Source: JBNGOQ01 sp050589645 (lineage in GTDB: Bacteria > Bacteroidota > Bacteroidia > Flavobacteriales > Flavobacteriaceae). From it: a DNA stretch of 64,000 nucleotides. The position numbers and the translations under genes are program-made. This document shows positions 29,031 through 36,531 of this stretch, in pieces; the stretch's first letter is position 1; each line of letters begins with the position of its first letter. Under the pieces are notes generated by a model. It did not search any database. It was not told the DNA's origin and saw only the letters and a list, made by a program, of their open reading frames with translations. The stretch spans positions 310,001 through 374,000 of the forward strand of contig NZ_JBNGOQ010000001.1 of assembly GCF_050589645.1 (NCBI RefSeq), in the 5' to 3' direction.

Positions 29031-30422
29031 TTACTGATTTTTTTTGCTTGACCAAGGTACTAATTCGTTAGCCTCACTTTTTACAAATTCATTTGAGGTT
29101 CTATTATAATATTTATCATTATAACCTAGAATCCCTAATAATGCCATTTCTATGTACCATATGCAAAGTTCCAAGGCTTCGTACTTTGCTCTATAATGTA
29201 TTGAACTTAATTTCTTTCTTTTTTCTTCCTGAGAATGTACGATAGCGTTCCGAATTTGTACAACAGCATCACAAGCATCTACTATTTGTATTTCACTATC
29301 TAAAAATTCTTGTAAGTATTTAAATCCAGCTGGTACAGAACATTGAATTCCTAATTGAGATAATAGTAATCTAATTTTATTTGATGCATTGATATTCTCC
29401 GAGTCTTTGCCGATAATTATTTTTTTGTTTTCAATTATCCACCAATTATATAACAATTCTAAAGCAGTTTGTGCCATAATAATTGCACCTTCAGAGAAAC
29501 CAGAATTATTATTCGCTTCGACATACCAATGAATAACTGAAGTTAAGAAGTTTCTATTTTCTTTATCTTTCCAAAGGTCATTGAATTTTATCCAAATAGC
29601 CTCACTACCTATAATTGAATGACTCTGAGGCCACGAAGTACAATGCTTATAAATGTCAACATGATAGTCTGTATAGTCACACCAAATATTTTTGCCCTCA
29701 AAGGTTCCAGTAGCAAATAGAGCAGAAACTCTTCTACCATTTAAAAAAGTCAAGAATGAGCTTAAACAATGAAAAATATCTTTTGAGTCCTCGAAACTTA
29801 TTGCTCCCTTTTTACTTTTCAATAACCCATTGTATAGAATAAGATAACCTCCGTTTTCTTTTAATTCGCTTTTTAAGTCATTGTAGTTCTTGGCCTTGTC
29901 GATTGAAATTAGATACTTTTCATTTTCTAGTTTTAATCTGTTTTTACCTGTGTATCTTTTTCCTTTAGTTATCTTTTTTACAATTGTTCCGTGAAAGCTT
30001 CTAAGGTTGGGTACGCAAAAGTTTATTGCTTCAACCGAAACACTCTTATCTCCAAAAACAGCCTGTTGAGACAAGATACCCTGAATTTTTGATGCTCCGC
30101 TAAAACTTTGTATCGTTGAGTTAGTTATAAACCCATCTCCAAGTTCAAGATTATTAATCACTATTTTAAAAGAATTTATTCTATTCAAAATGTCAAAAGT
30201 GTCAATTCCTTTTTCAGTCGGAATTCCAGAGAAATAGGTTCCCGAATTCGGAAACCAAGAAAAAAATATTTCCCCATTTATTTTTAGTTCATTTTTATCA
30301 TCTTTAAGAGTATAAACGCCAGAATAAATATTGATTTTTGAATTGGCTTTGTCCATTTTGACATTTCCTTCAATAATTTCAGGATAGTCTTTATATAATT
30401 CTGTGCGCTTATCTTTTTCCAA
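29031..30422 (-). CDS. ApeA-like protein with C-terminal HEPN domain
   Basis: This 463-aa cytosolic protein has a beta-rich N-terminal half (residues ~15-270, with KINGEIFFSWFPNSGTYFSG) resembling the N-terminal domain of ApeA, a single-gene phage-defence protein. The C-terminal ~170 residues are helical and contain the HEPN ribonuclease motif RNAIVH (Arg391, His396, the R-x4-H pattern). HEPN effectors usually cleave tRNA or mRNA on phage sensing. It stands alone as a unit between two junctions and is strongly AT-rich, consistent with transfer. It could instead be an uncharacterised HEPN family; the ApeA match is from pattern memory. Confidence 0.6.
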   Translation of the reverse strand: MEKDKRTELYKDYPEIIEGNVKMDKANSKINIYSGVYTLKDDKNELKINGEIFFSWFPNSGTYFSGIPTEKGIDTFDILNRINSFKIVINNLELGDGFITNSTIQSFSGASKIQGILSQQAVFGDKSVSVEAINFCVPNLRSFHGTIVKKITKGKRYTGKNRLKLENEKYLISIDKAKNYNDLKSELKENGGYLILYNGLLKSKKGAISFEDSKDIFHCLSSFLTFLNGRRVSALFATGTFEGKNIWCDYTDYHVDIYKHCTSWPQSHSIIGSEAIWIKFNDLWKDKENRNFLTSVIHWYVEANNNSGFSEGAIIMAQTALELLYNWWIIENKKIIIGKDSENINASNKIRLLLSQLGIQCSVPAGFKYLQEFLDSEIQIVDACDAVVQIRNAIVHSQEEKRKKLSSIHYRAKYEALELCIWYIEMALLGILGYNDKYYNRTSNEFVKSEANELVPWSSKKNQ

Positions 30423-30812
30423 ATCTTTATTGTTGATTTTTTAGATTACATCTAAAATACTGGATCTGGGGAAAACTCTAGATATCCATACTATACCACA
30501 TGAAAATATTACTTTTTAACCAACTTACTGAGCAATGGACCTGCCGGCTTATTTACCTACCATTGAAGGGCAGGCAGGTCAACTTGGAATTTACGTTAGC
30601 AAACTGGACAATGAGTTTCTTTCAATTTAAAAAATCGTTTATTTGAACTTTTAAGGAAGATACTAAAATTTGTTCCATATAATAAACTCTTTACAAAAGG
30701 TGCGATTTGTAAAGAATATCTCTCACTCTCATATTAACTTTTATTCGTAAATGAAAAATAGTACTTAGCTAAATTGTTTAGATTACCTGAATGTCAATCA
30801 GAGAAAAATCAC
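30423..30812. other. 390-bp degenerate junction region, no gene
   Basis: It holds a type-A junction element (30461-30517), a cctgccggc ... gggcaggcagg inverted repeat (30540-30580), the caacttggaatttacgttagcaaa phrase also present near 38775, and an orphan copy of the leader cgtttatttgaactttt (30636-30652) with no gene after it. This looks like remnants of one or more lost units. Confidence 0.6.
30461..30517 (-). repeat. type-A junction element A1
   Basis: The core reads tccatactataccacatg followed by aaaatattacttttt. It is shared with copies at 40.2, 44.5, 48.1, 51.2, 53.1 and 54.7 kb. It lies directly 5' of the ApeA-like gene. Confidence 0.7.
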
Positions 30813-31853
30813 TCAAATGCTATTTTGATAAAGCTCTCTTAGCTTAATCATTATCTTTTTTGTTCGCTCATCTTTTGGGTTTATCAATAAAATATAGTTT
30901 CCCACTCCAAGCAGATGTTTAAGATAATTTGACTTAGCACAACCTATTCTTTCTAGATGACTTTCAAGACCAAAATTTTCAATGAAATATATTGCCTGTC
31001 TTAATTCATCGCGTTTTTTCCTTGGTACTTGTATTTTCTCATTAACTATTATTCCAGAAATAAGCTGTCGTTTAACTGAGGGCATTTCGAATGTCTTGTC
31101 ATTGTTAAGGTTCAAACCTACTTTTTTGAGCTCTCTATCTATTTTACTCCTTAATTTTTTTAAGTCTACCTCATCACCTGAGAACGCCATATCATCAGCA
31201 TATCTGGTATATTTTAGACTACTTGAAATGCAATACTCTGAAATTTCCTTGTCGAATTCACTCATTAAAACATTTGACAAATAAGGGCTTGTAGGTGCAC
31301 CTTGTGGTAATTTATCTTCTAGAGTACAAATCTTAGATAGTAACTCAGACACTTTTTCTGAATAATCAACCTTCCTATAAATTTTTTCAATTTCCCTCCT
31401 AGTAATTCTATCAAAAAAATTCTCGATGTCCATGGTAACCACGACTTTTTGTTTTCTATGATACCGAGCATGATCCCTAATATTTCGTTTTCGAGTATAA
31501 GCCTTTGCATATGGACTAATGGGTATCTTGTTAAGAACGTTATCTAAAATCCACTTTTGAATTTCCTTGAGGCTTGGTAGTGGCTCTTGTATGGTTCGAA
31601 AACCACCGTTAACTTTTTTTATTTCAAATTTTCGGTAGAACCATTCAGTTGATTTAGTTCTAACGACCCTTCTTATATATTTTTGGTTATACCCAACTAG
31701 TGCAGAAAAATGTGAGGTATTATAAATAATTGGAAGATTCCTTTCAAATATTGGCTCAGCATAATGTAAACAATGATCAATTTCATCTTGTGAATAACCA
31801 GCATTTAGTGCTTTTGCGGTAAACTTTTCGGAATATTTTTCAAATGAATCCAT
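30813..31853 (-). CDS. retron-type reverse transcriptase
   Basis: This 346-aa protein has a finger/palm RT core: VVVTMDIENFFDRI (catalytic Asp142), LPQGAPTSPYLSN near 182, and YTRYADDMAFSGDE with the catalytic YADD at 218-221. Retron-type features are the KAYTRKRNIRDHARYH segment, the position of the usual NAxxH motif, and ISGIIVNEKIQVPRKKRDEL in place of the VTG thumb motif. It lacks maturase or endonuclease domains, unlike group II intron RTs. Upstream, in the same direction, are a structured 167-nt gap, a winged-helix gene and a phosphoribosyltransferase gene. That composition corresponds to the retron class (type III in the published scheme, from memory) that carries PRTase and HTH accessory proteins, so a phage-defence role is likely. 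Confidence 0.88.
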   Translation of the reverse strand: MDSFEKYSEKFTAKALNAGYSQDEIDHCLHYAEPIFERNLPIIYNTSHFSALVGYNQKYIRRVVRTKSTEWFYRKFEIKKVNGGFRTIQEPLPSLKEIQKWILDNVLNKIPISPYAKAYTRKRNIRDHARYHRKQKVVVTMDIENFFDRITRREIEKIYRKVDYSEKVSELLSKICTLEDKLPQGAPTSPYLSNVLMSEFDKEISEYCISSSLKYTRYADDMAFSGDEVDLKKLRSKIDRELKKVGLNLNNDKTFEMPSVKRQLISGIIVNEKIQVPRKKRDELRQAIYFIENFGLESHLERIGCAKSNYLKHLLGVGNYILLINPKDERTKKIMIKLRELYQNSI

Positions 31854-31856
31854 ACA

Positions 31857-32023
31857 ACATCTCCATATGAACAGGGGACTATATTGTTTTAGCCCCCGTT
31901 CGGAATAAACAAGGATTAGTGACGGGGAATATTTCGCCCTTCGCGAAATTTTACCGTTGCTAAGCCTTGTTTGGCTTGAAAGAAAGTTCTCAAAATAGAT
32001 AGGGACTCCCTACCCAAATCTTT
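31857..32023 (-). ncRNA. candidate retron msr-msd RNA region
   Basis: The gap between the wHTH stop and the RT start, read on the minus strand, contains several hairpins. AAACAAGGCTTA directly precedes GCAACGG, giving the TTAGC context typical of the priming guanosine. A downstream TAATCCTTGTTT pairs with it (11 of 12), as a1/a2 arms would. Between them ATTTCGC/GCGAAAT form a stem, and CCCCGT/ACGGGG can form another. The enclosed segment is short (~42 nt) for a full msr+msd, so the exact boundaries are uncertain. The same sequence also resembles the array's junction palindromes. Confidence 0.5.
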
Positions 32024-32338
32024 CTAAAAATGAAGTTCATTTCTATTAGGTAAATATACTTCATTTTCATTTAACTTCTTAATTCTGCTTTTATCCTCTG
32101 GAACAATCCAACTTTCTGCCCCCTTAATTCTATTTTCTTTAAATTCCTTTGACAACCACTCTTCACCTTTTTTACTCAAGGTTAAGCTACCGTCTTTTTC
32201 AATAACGTATTCATCTTGAATCAACTCATTAGTCATCATCGCGATCTGGCTATAAGTATAACCATTCCTAATAAATTCACGGATACTGCCATCATTCGAC
32301 ATTATTAATAACATCTTCAATTTAATTGTGTCTTCCAT
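32024..32338 (-). CDS. winged-helix DNA-binding protein of the retron operon
   Basis: This 104-aa protein starts at ATG 32338, 10 bp after the PRTase stop; longer starts overlap the PRTase gene. The pattern fits a winged helix: IKLKMLLIMSNDGSIREFI (H1), YTYSQIAMMTNELIQDEYV (H2-H3) and a wing IEKDGSLTLSKKGEEWLSKEF. In PRTase-type retrons such a protein is the second accessory subunit. Whether it binds the msDNA or the promoter cannot be read from sequence. Confidence 0.72.
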   Translation of the reverse strand: MEDTIKLKMLLIMSNDGSIREFIRNGYTYSQIAMMTNELIQDEYVIEKDGSLTLSKKGEEWLSKEFKENRIKGAESWIVPEDKSRIKKLNENEVYLPNRNELHF

Positions 32339-32348
32339 TATCTGATTT

Positions 32349-33218
32349 TTACCTGGGAAAGGGAGCATTCCATTTCTTGCCTTTTTCAAGTTTGCAATTC
32401 CACCAATACATTGGAAAGGTGTTATTTGGCGTTCTTATCATTGAAACAAGTGCCTCAGATCCTTTATATCCAAAACGATAGTTTTTGCTTATCGCAAGAA
32501 TATCTTCAATGCTTTTCATTATTTTTTTCTTTTCCAGCTCTTCTTTACCATCATATCTTTCAGAAATTCCCTTAGGATGGACTACCTCTGTTAATAGGTG
32601 ATATCCCATATCATTGACTGCTTTAATACCTTGTCTCTGGCTCACTAGTGAAAGTATAAACAAGGTTTCATTTGAATATTTTTGAATTCCTATTATCTCC
32701 TCTAATGCTTCAGTAGCAGTATCTCCCGTACCCACGAAATCGTCTACCAAAATAACGGGATGGTTATTTTTCTTTACTTTCTTATGATTTGGGAGATGTT
32801 TTAAGTCATCTACAATTATAAACTCTGTACTTTTAAATTCTGTAATAAATTTTAAAAGAGTACTTCGACATAGATAAGCTACAACACGCGAACTCTTTGT
32901 TTTGCTTCCTTCTCTATCAGTTGGGGAAAGCATGGGAATTACATACACCCTATTTAAGTTCAAATGTTTTATTTTAGAAAGTTTTATGAGAACCTTTTTA
33001 AATATGGAATAATATTCAGTTTCTCGTAACCACAAAAATTGATCAGTAAGTTCTAAAACTAGATTTGCTTGAGTTTGGTCTAAATGCTCGGAGATAGAAC
33101 AAAAATTGTCAAAAAAACTCTCAAACTCATCAAAATTAGCCCAATTTCGCCCCACAAAAACATTACGAAGTTCCGTTATTTGTTTAAAATCAAATTTTGT
33201 CTCAAGCTTCTTCCTCAT
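32349..33218 (-). CDS. phosphoribosyltransferase-like retron effector
   Basis: This 289-aa protein carries the PRPP-binding loop of type I PRTases, VILVDDFVGTGDTATEAL (residues ~155-172), with two acidic residues followed by GTGDT. Upstream strands are RVVAYLCRSTLLKFI and NRVYVIPML. A helical N-terminal ~85 residues precede the catalytic domain. It has no purine or pyrimidine substrate signature I can name. Followed after 10 bp by the wHTH gene and then the ncRNA region and RT, it is the probable toxic or nucleotide-depleting effector kept inactive by the RT-msDNA complex. That mechanism is inferred from other retrons. Confidence 0.75.
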   Translation of the reverse strand: MRKKLETKFDFKQITELRNVFVGRNWANFDEFESFFDNFCSISEHLDQTQANLVLELTDQFLWLRETEYYSIFKKVLIKLSKIKHLNLNRVYVIPMLSPTDREGSKTKSSRVVAYLCRSTLLKFITEFKSTEFIIVDDLKHLPNHKKVKKNNHPVILVDDFVGTGDTATEALEEIIGIQKYSNETLFILSLVSQRQGIKAVNDMGYHLLTEVVHPKGISERYDGKEELEKKKIMKSIEDILAISKNYRFGYKGSEALVSMIRTPNNTFPMYWWNCKLEKGKKWNAPFPR

Positions 33219-33416
33219 AGAATTTCTATTGCTTATAACTTCATCCTATACAACTGTTCATACAGTTCCTTCCAATTAGGGATATAATCGGACAGTTCAG
33301 ACCAAAATTCTCTTAGGCCAAGTTTAGTATTCTGATTCCAATAATAATTTTTTGGTAGGCCATTTTTCAAGGGTTTGCTAACTGTCTTATACGCTGTGTT
33401 GTACATTGGCTTTTTA
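33219..33416 (-). pseudogene. junction region with a truncated copy of the 43.4-kb membrane gene start
   Basis: Bases 33335-33382 (gattccaataataatttttt through ccatttttcaagggtttg) match 43850-43890, which is the first ~10 codons and leader of the gene starting at 43877. Here the frame would read MAYQKIIIGIR and then diverges. A 63-aa frame in another phase crosses the same segment and I do not treat it as a gene. The right end (tgtgttgtacattggc) is junction-like. Confidence 0.5.
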
Positions 33417-33989
33417 CTATTCAAACGAGAAGTTTATATCAGTGTACAATTCTAATAATTCTGGTAATGTTTTTATCTCAATATTTAAAATTTTACAAAT
33501 CGCAGGAAGCTTTTTGAAGGCTTTTAAATCATTGCTCCCTTCTGTTTCCTCTGTTACAAGAATTATCTCTTCAAATGAGTTTTTACTGATTTGAGTTAGT
33601 AAATAAATAATCATTCTTGCATCCGCAGATTCTAAAAATTCCTTTTTTTGCTGTTCAAATTGAGCGCTATTTAACCTTTTAGCATTTGTTGTTATAAAAT
33701 TTCTATCTACAAGATTATAGAATCTGGTAGGCGATGGTGGGATTAGATTTTCAGTTTTAATAGGAATTTTGTGAGCCTTTAAAAAGTCTTTATCAATTAA
33801 AAAATCTAATTTCTTTACAACTAATTTGCCTGAAACCAATTTACACTCGTTCAATACTTCATCAATAACTACGATGTTATGATTTTGAATCTCTCGTTTA
33901 ATTAAGTTCAGAAGTTTATTGTTCTGGTCAAATGGTAAGTAATAACGAACCAAGGACAATAAAGAGCTTGTATCGATTACCACTATCAT
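33417..33989 (-). CDS. PIN-domain (DUF4411-like) toxin-type protein
   Basis: This 190-aa protein opens with MIVVIDTSSLLSLVRYYLP, the PIN-domain first strand and catalytic Asp6. Acidic residues follow in VVIDEVLNECKLV (~42-50) and ESADARMIIYLLTQISK (~120), and in LVTEETEGSNDLKAFKKLP, giving the usual cluster of three to four carboxylates for Mg-dependent RNA cleavage. Its start overlaps the stop of the ImmA/IrrE gene by 4 bp (ATGA). DUF4411 PIN proteins are frequently paired with ImmA/IrrE proteins, so this is probably a toxin-antitoxin-like module. Confidence 0.82.
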   Translation of the reverse strand: MIVVIDTSSLLSLVRYYLPFDQNNKLLNLIKREIQNHNIVVIDEVLNECKLVSGKLVVKKLDFLIDKDFLKAHKIPIKTENLIPPSPTRFYNLVDRNFITTNAKRLNSAQFEQQKKEFLESADARMIIYLLTQISKNSFEEIILVTEETEGSNDLKAFKKLPAICKILNIEIKTLPELLELYTDINFSFE

Positions 33990-35140
33990 TGAATAAACTT
34001 GTCTAATTTTTCAGGTTTAATCTTCAACTTTTTGTAAACGTCATATTCATTAATAATACCTTCATAAAATGCGGCTTGAATAGTCGATATGAACAGTGGT
34101 GAAGAAATTGGTTTTGCAACTGAACCTCTTTGCTTTATTCCTTTCTCTTTTTGTAGCTCCTTTTCTCTTTGCTTTTCTTCTTGATATTGTTTGAATTGTT
34201 CTTCAAAGTCACTCCTAACCTTATTATAATTTTTTTGGCTGATTTGATTCTGAAATAACAACCTCGTAAATAGTGCAATTTGACTTAAATGAGTATCATC
34301 TGAAATAGATTTAATTAAGTCGAAATGATAATCATTGGATGGTTTGGCTGGTTCAAGGTTTTTAATGACTTTACCATAATCGCCAATTAAAAAATAGTAA
34401 GCAAAATCATTGCACCATCTTTCTATGGATGATAAATGCTTATCAGCAATGACCTCATAATCGAGTAATTCAATCTCTTCTTTGTCAAGTAAAAAATGTC
34501 CTAATTCGTGTGCTAACGTGAATATCTCTCTTCGAAAAGATTGATGTCTTTTCAAAACAATAACATTTGGCTTTAGAAAAAAACCATCAATGTTTGCCTT
34601 CTCTTTTCTATTATGAGTTTCTACAAACTCGAAAACCAATATGTTATTTTCAGCTAATTTTGAAATTAATGATTTGAGAAAATCTCTGCGTTTTGTAGTG
34701 AATTTTGGATACAGAATTTTTCTAAACTCATTTGCAACTTTTTCTGGATTGTCATTTATACTGAATTTTGGAATTTTTCTTTCAGTATCTAATTCAGCCA
34801 ATTTAGAAATTGCGGTAATTGATATTTTCAGTTCTTCAAATTGACTGACAATTTTTTTAGCTCTAAAATTTAAGTCAGTTCCAAAACTTTCTTTTCTAAA
34901 AAAAACACTTGCCTCTTTCGAGTTTTCAGGTGACTTTGGGTCTAAATAATAGTGAATTCCTTTTTCGAAAACTTTATCGATTCTCTTTAGGTGTCCAATT
35001 TCAATTTTTCCAGAAAAAACGTCATCTTCTGTGATAGATAGCTTTAGCCCAACACTAATTCTCGATAAAAATTCTGATACTGAAAGTTTATACATCTTCA
35101 GTAAATGTTTTAATCGAGATATGTTATGTTCTACTTTCAA
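33986..35140 (-). CDS. ImmA/IrrE family metallopeptidase, partner of PIN protein
   Basis: This 384-aa protein has an N-terminal ~70 residues resembling a degenerate HTH (ISRLKHLLKMYKLSVSEFLSRI). The zinc-metallopeptidase motif AHELGHFLLD has HELGH at residues 211-215, and the third ligand region IERWCNDFAYYFLIGD follows. The C-terminal ~100 residues are charged and helical. ImmA/IrrE peptidases cleave or bind repressors and in TA-like pairs act as the antitoxin or regulator. It is the upstream partner of the PIN gene. A palindrome directly upstream (35162-35181) is a plausible operator. Confidence 0.82.
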   Translation of the reverse strand: MKVEHNISRLKHLLKMYKLSVSEFLSRISVGLKLSITEDDVFSGKIEIGHLKRIDKVFEKGIHYYLDPKSPENSKEASVFFRKESFGTDLNFRAKKIVSQFEELKISITAISKLAELDTERKIPKFSINDNPEKVANEFRKILYPKFTTKRRDFLKSLISKLAENNILVFEFVETHNRKEKANIDGFFLKPNVIVLKRHQSFRREIFTLAHELGHFLLDKEEIELLDYEVIADKHLSSIERWCNDFAYYFLIGDYGKVIKNLEPAKPSNDYHFDLIKSISDDTHLSQIALFTRLLFQNQISQKNYNKVRSDFEEQFKQYQEEKQREKELQKEKGIKQRGSVAKPISSPLFISTIQAAFYEGIINEYDVYKKLKIKPEKLDKFIQ

Positions 35141-35161
35141 GAATGGTTTTAGTTTTCAGAG

Positions 35162-35181
35162 GTCAAATGTACAAATTTGAC
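35162..35181 (-). promoter_or_regulatory. candidate operator of the ImmA/IrrE-PIN operon
   Basis: GTCAAAT and ATTTGAC are perfect inverted 7-mers separated by 6 bp, 22-41 bp upstream of the ATG at 35140. The position suits autoregulation by the HTH-like N-terminus; binding is untested. Confidence 0.5.
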
Positions 35182-35317
35182 ATTTTGTCCAGCTTGCAGC
35201 TAACTTGTTTATATGTATGTAAATATATCTATATACTCCCAAAATGGAATATAATCGATGTAAAGGGTTATTTTTTTATAATCTCAACTTCCCAGAAAGC
35301 ACCCTATGCCTTAAATA

Positions 35318-35488
35318 CTAGTAACAGGTAGCCCTGTAAATATCCAATCTCTCAGGATTTCTAAAACCGCGGGTTTGCCCTTCCTCAAAATACTCCTCCC
35401 AAAGTACAGCTTTTTGTTGGTTTTTCTTACGGATTCCCTTTAGGAGCTCCCAAAACTTTTCCACAACGTCTTGTTGCTTTGGGCCCAT
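35318..35488 (-). CDS. 56-residue small protein; a broken copy lies at 40.3 kb
   Basis: ATG 35488 to TAG 35318 encodes a charged, helical peptide starting MGPKQQDVVEKFWELLKG and ending FRNPERLDIYRATCY. The first half is repeated at 40295-40382, where TGG (Trp13) has become TGA and the second half is replaced by a type-A junction element. Two copies with a shared upstream terminator suggest a once mobile or duplicated unit. Function unknown. Confidence 0.45.
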   Translation of the reverse strand: MGPKQQDVVEKFWELLKGIRKKNQQKAVLWEEYFEEGQTRGFRNPERLDIYRATCY

Positions 35489-35580
35489 TGGAAAGCGTTG
35501 AAATTCGTGAGAAGAAAAGGAGGCTTTGAATATGAGGATAAATCGGAAACAAAAAAATACCCATCAACGGGTATTTTTAG
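35408..35580 (-). repeat. ~170-bp direct repeat, copy 1 (terminator plus small ORF 5' part)
   Basis: It matches 40296-40468 over ~170 bp with roughly one difference in ten. It starts, in gene orientation, with a terminator hairpin and runs into the small ORF up to the AACCAACAAAAAG segment. Confidence 0.85.
35553..35578 (-). terminator. Rho-independent terminator of the protease gene
   Basis: AAAAATACCC and GGGTATTTTT form a 10-bp stem with a 6-nt loop just after the stop at 35583, and T-rich sequence follows on the minus strand. The stem works on both strands. The loop reads atcaac here and gttgat (its reverse complement) in the copy at 40441-40466. Confidence 0.75.
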
Positions 35581-35582
35581 TT

Positions 35583-36314
35583 TTAATGGAGATCGTTCTT
35601 TTGAACTTTATCTATAATTTTAAATATCTCCATAACTGAGAGTGCTTCTATAATTCCTGAATTTTCAAGATATTCTAGTTCCTCTTTTTCCAGTTTCCCA
35701 TTATCTTCAACATATTCATATTCAACTAGACCTGGATGTTTAACATAACCTGTTGCCACTCCTCCCAAAGCTATTTGTCCATTATCCCTAATAAACACCA
35801 CTGGGCCACCAGAGAAACCCGGGTTAATATGGCCATCTAAAAAAAACATTAAGCCTTCTGATGTTTTCAAAGGCAATGAGGAGCAAATGCATTTTTTCAC
35901 AAAAGGAAATGGATACCCATTGTTAAGTTTTGTATCATCTAACATGTTTTTGGTATAAGGAAATCCTAAAAAGTATCCATCTTCTCCATAAAAGTATTGT
36001 TTCACAATGGGAAGTTCTGTTCTTCCGCTGATGTCGGCAGGCAAGGTGAAAACAACAATATCCATATTTTCATTCTCACTCAAATTGCAAATAACTTCTA
36101 AGTTTACCCAGCTTTCTTCGTGAAATAAGTCTATATTAAGTGTCTGACCATTTTTTAGAATCAGTTCATTCTTGTCGTAATTTGGTTCAAAGACATGTCG
36201 AGCTGAAACTAGGTATTGAGATTCCATAGATTCTATTGTAAAGCCAGTTCCGTAATCTTCCTCAAACCCAACCTGAAAAACTCTACTAATTATATTTGAA
36301 GTAATCGGGCTCAT
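35583..36314 (-). CDS. trypsin-like serine protease
   Basis: This 243-aa protein has no signal peptide, so it is predicted cytosolic. The catalytic triad is readable: YLVSARHVFEP (His40), ENMDIVVFTLPAD (Asp85) and HINPGFSGGPVVF (Ser168 in GFSGGP). The fold is that of S1/trypsin-like proteases. Cytosolic trypsin-like proteases are recurrent parts of bacterial defence islands, either as effectors activated on infection or as partners of other proteins. No obvious partner is in the same unit. The leader cgtttatttgaacttt lies directly upstream of its ATG, and a terminator follows. Confidence 0.82.
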   Translation of the reverse strand: MSPITSNIISRVFQVGFEEDYGTGFTIESMESQYLVSARHVFEPNYDKNELILKNGQTLNIDLFHEESWVNLEVICNLSENENMDIVVFTLPADISGRTELPIVKQYFYGEDGYFLGFPYTKNMLDDTKLNNGYPFPFVKKCICSSLPLKTSEGLMFFLDGHINPGFSGGPVVFIRDNGQIALGGVATGYVKHPGLVEYEYVEDNGKLEKEELEYLENSGIIEALSVMEIFKIIDKVQKNDLH

Positions 36315-36330
36315 CGTTTATTTGAACTTT
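36315..36330 (-). promoter_or_regulatory. shared 5' leader motif (AAAGTTCAAATAAACG)
   Basis: In gene orientation AAAGTTCAAATAAACG directly abuts the ATG of the protease gene. The same 16-mer or close variants precede genes or lie in junctions at 30636, 38705, 41300, 41526, 41840, 42609, 45261 and 45824. It is probably a translation-initiation leader or the conserved left end of cassettes. Confidence 0.6.
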
Positions 36331-36531
36331 GGCAACGGTTTTGTATAAATGTCAGTAATGGTCGGGCTTGCCGCGCAATTGGCAGCAGACCTTGGGTCTG
36401 CATGAGAATCAGCTGGGTAAGTCTGTAAGTCATTATCCGCTAGATTTAAAAGTAAACAAAAAGGTGGAACTTTCCGCTAGGAAATTCCACCTTTATTGCA
36501 TTTATGCTTTGTAGCAACTGCGCTATTACTT
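36331..36531. repeat. junction region (36.3-36.5 kb)
   Basis: The left end gcaacggttttgtataaatg resembles other junction left ends; gcttgccgcgcaattggcagc forms an internal palindrome. The right part carries the terminator of the upstream gene. No coding frame. Confidence 0.5.
36460..36497 (-). terminator. Rho-independent terminator of the PD-(D/E)XK gene
   Basis: AAAGGTGGAA..TTTCC pairs with GGAAA..TTCCACCTTT (15 bp, one bulged C, 4-nt loop). On the minus strand the stem is followed by TTTTTG, directly 3' of the stop at 36532. Confidence 0.8.

Noticed and set aside
30813..31853. Group II intron reverse transcriptase or diversity-generating retroelement
   Set aside because: There is no maturase or HNH domain, no intron RNA domain V-like sequence, and no variable repeat/template pair or Avd-like gene; the neighbours are retron-type.
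35551..35580. Could the repeated hairpins of the array be CRISPR repeats?
   Set aside because: Copies are kilobases apart with genes between them, not regularly spaced with short spacers, and no cas gene is present.
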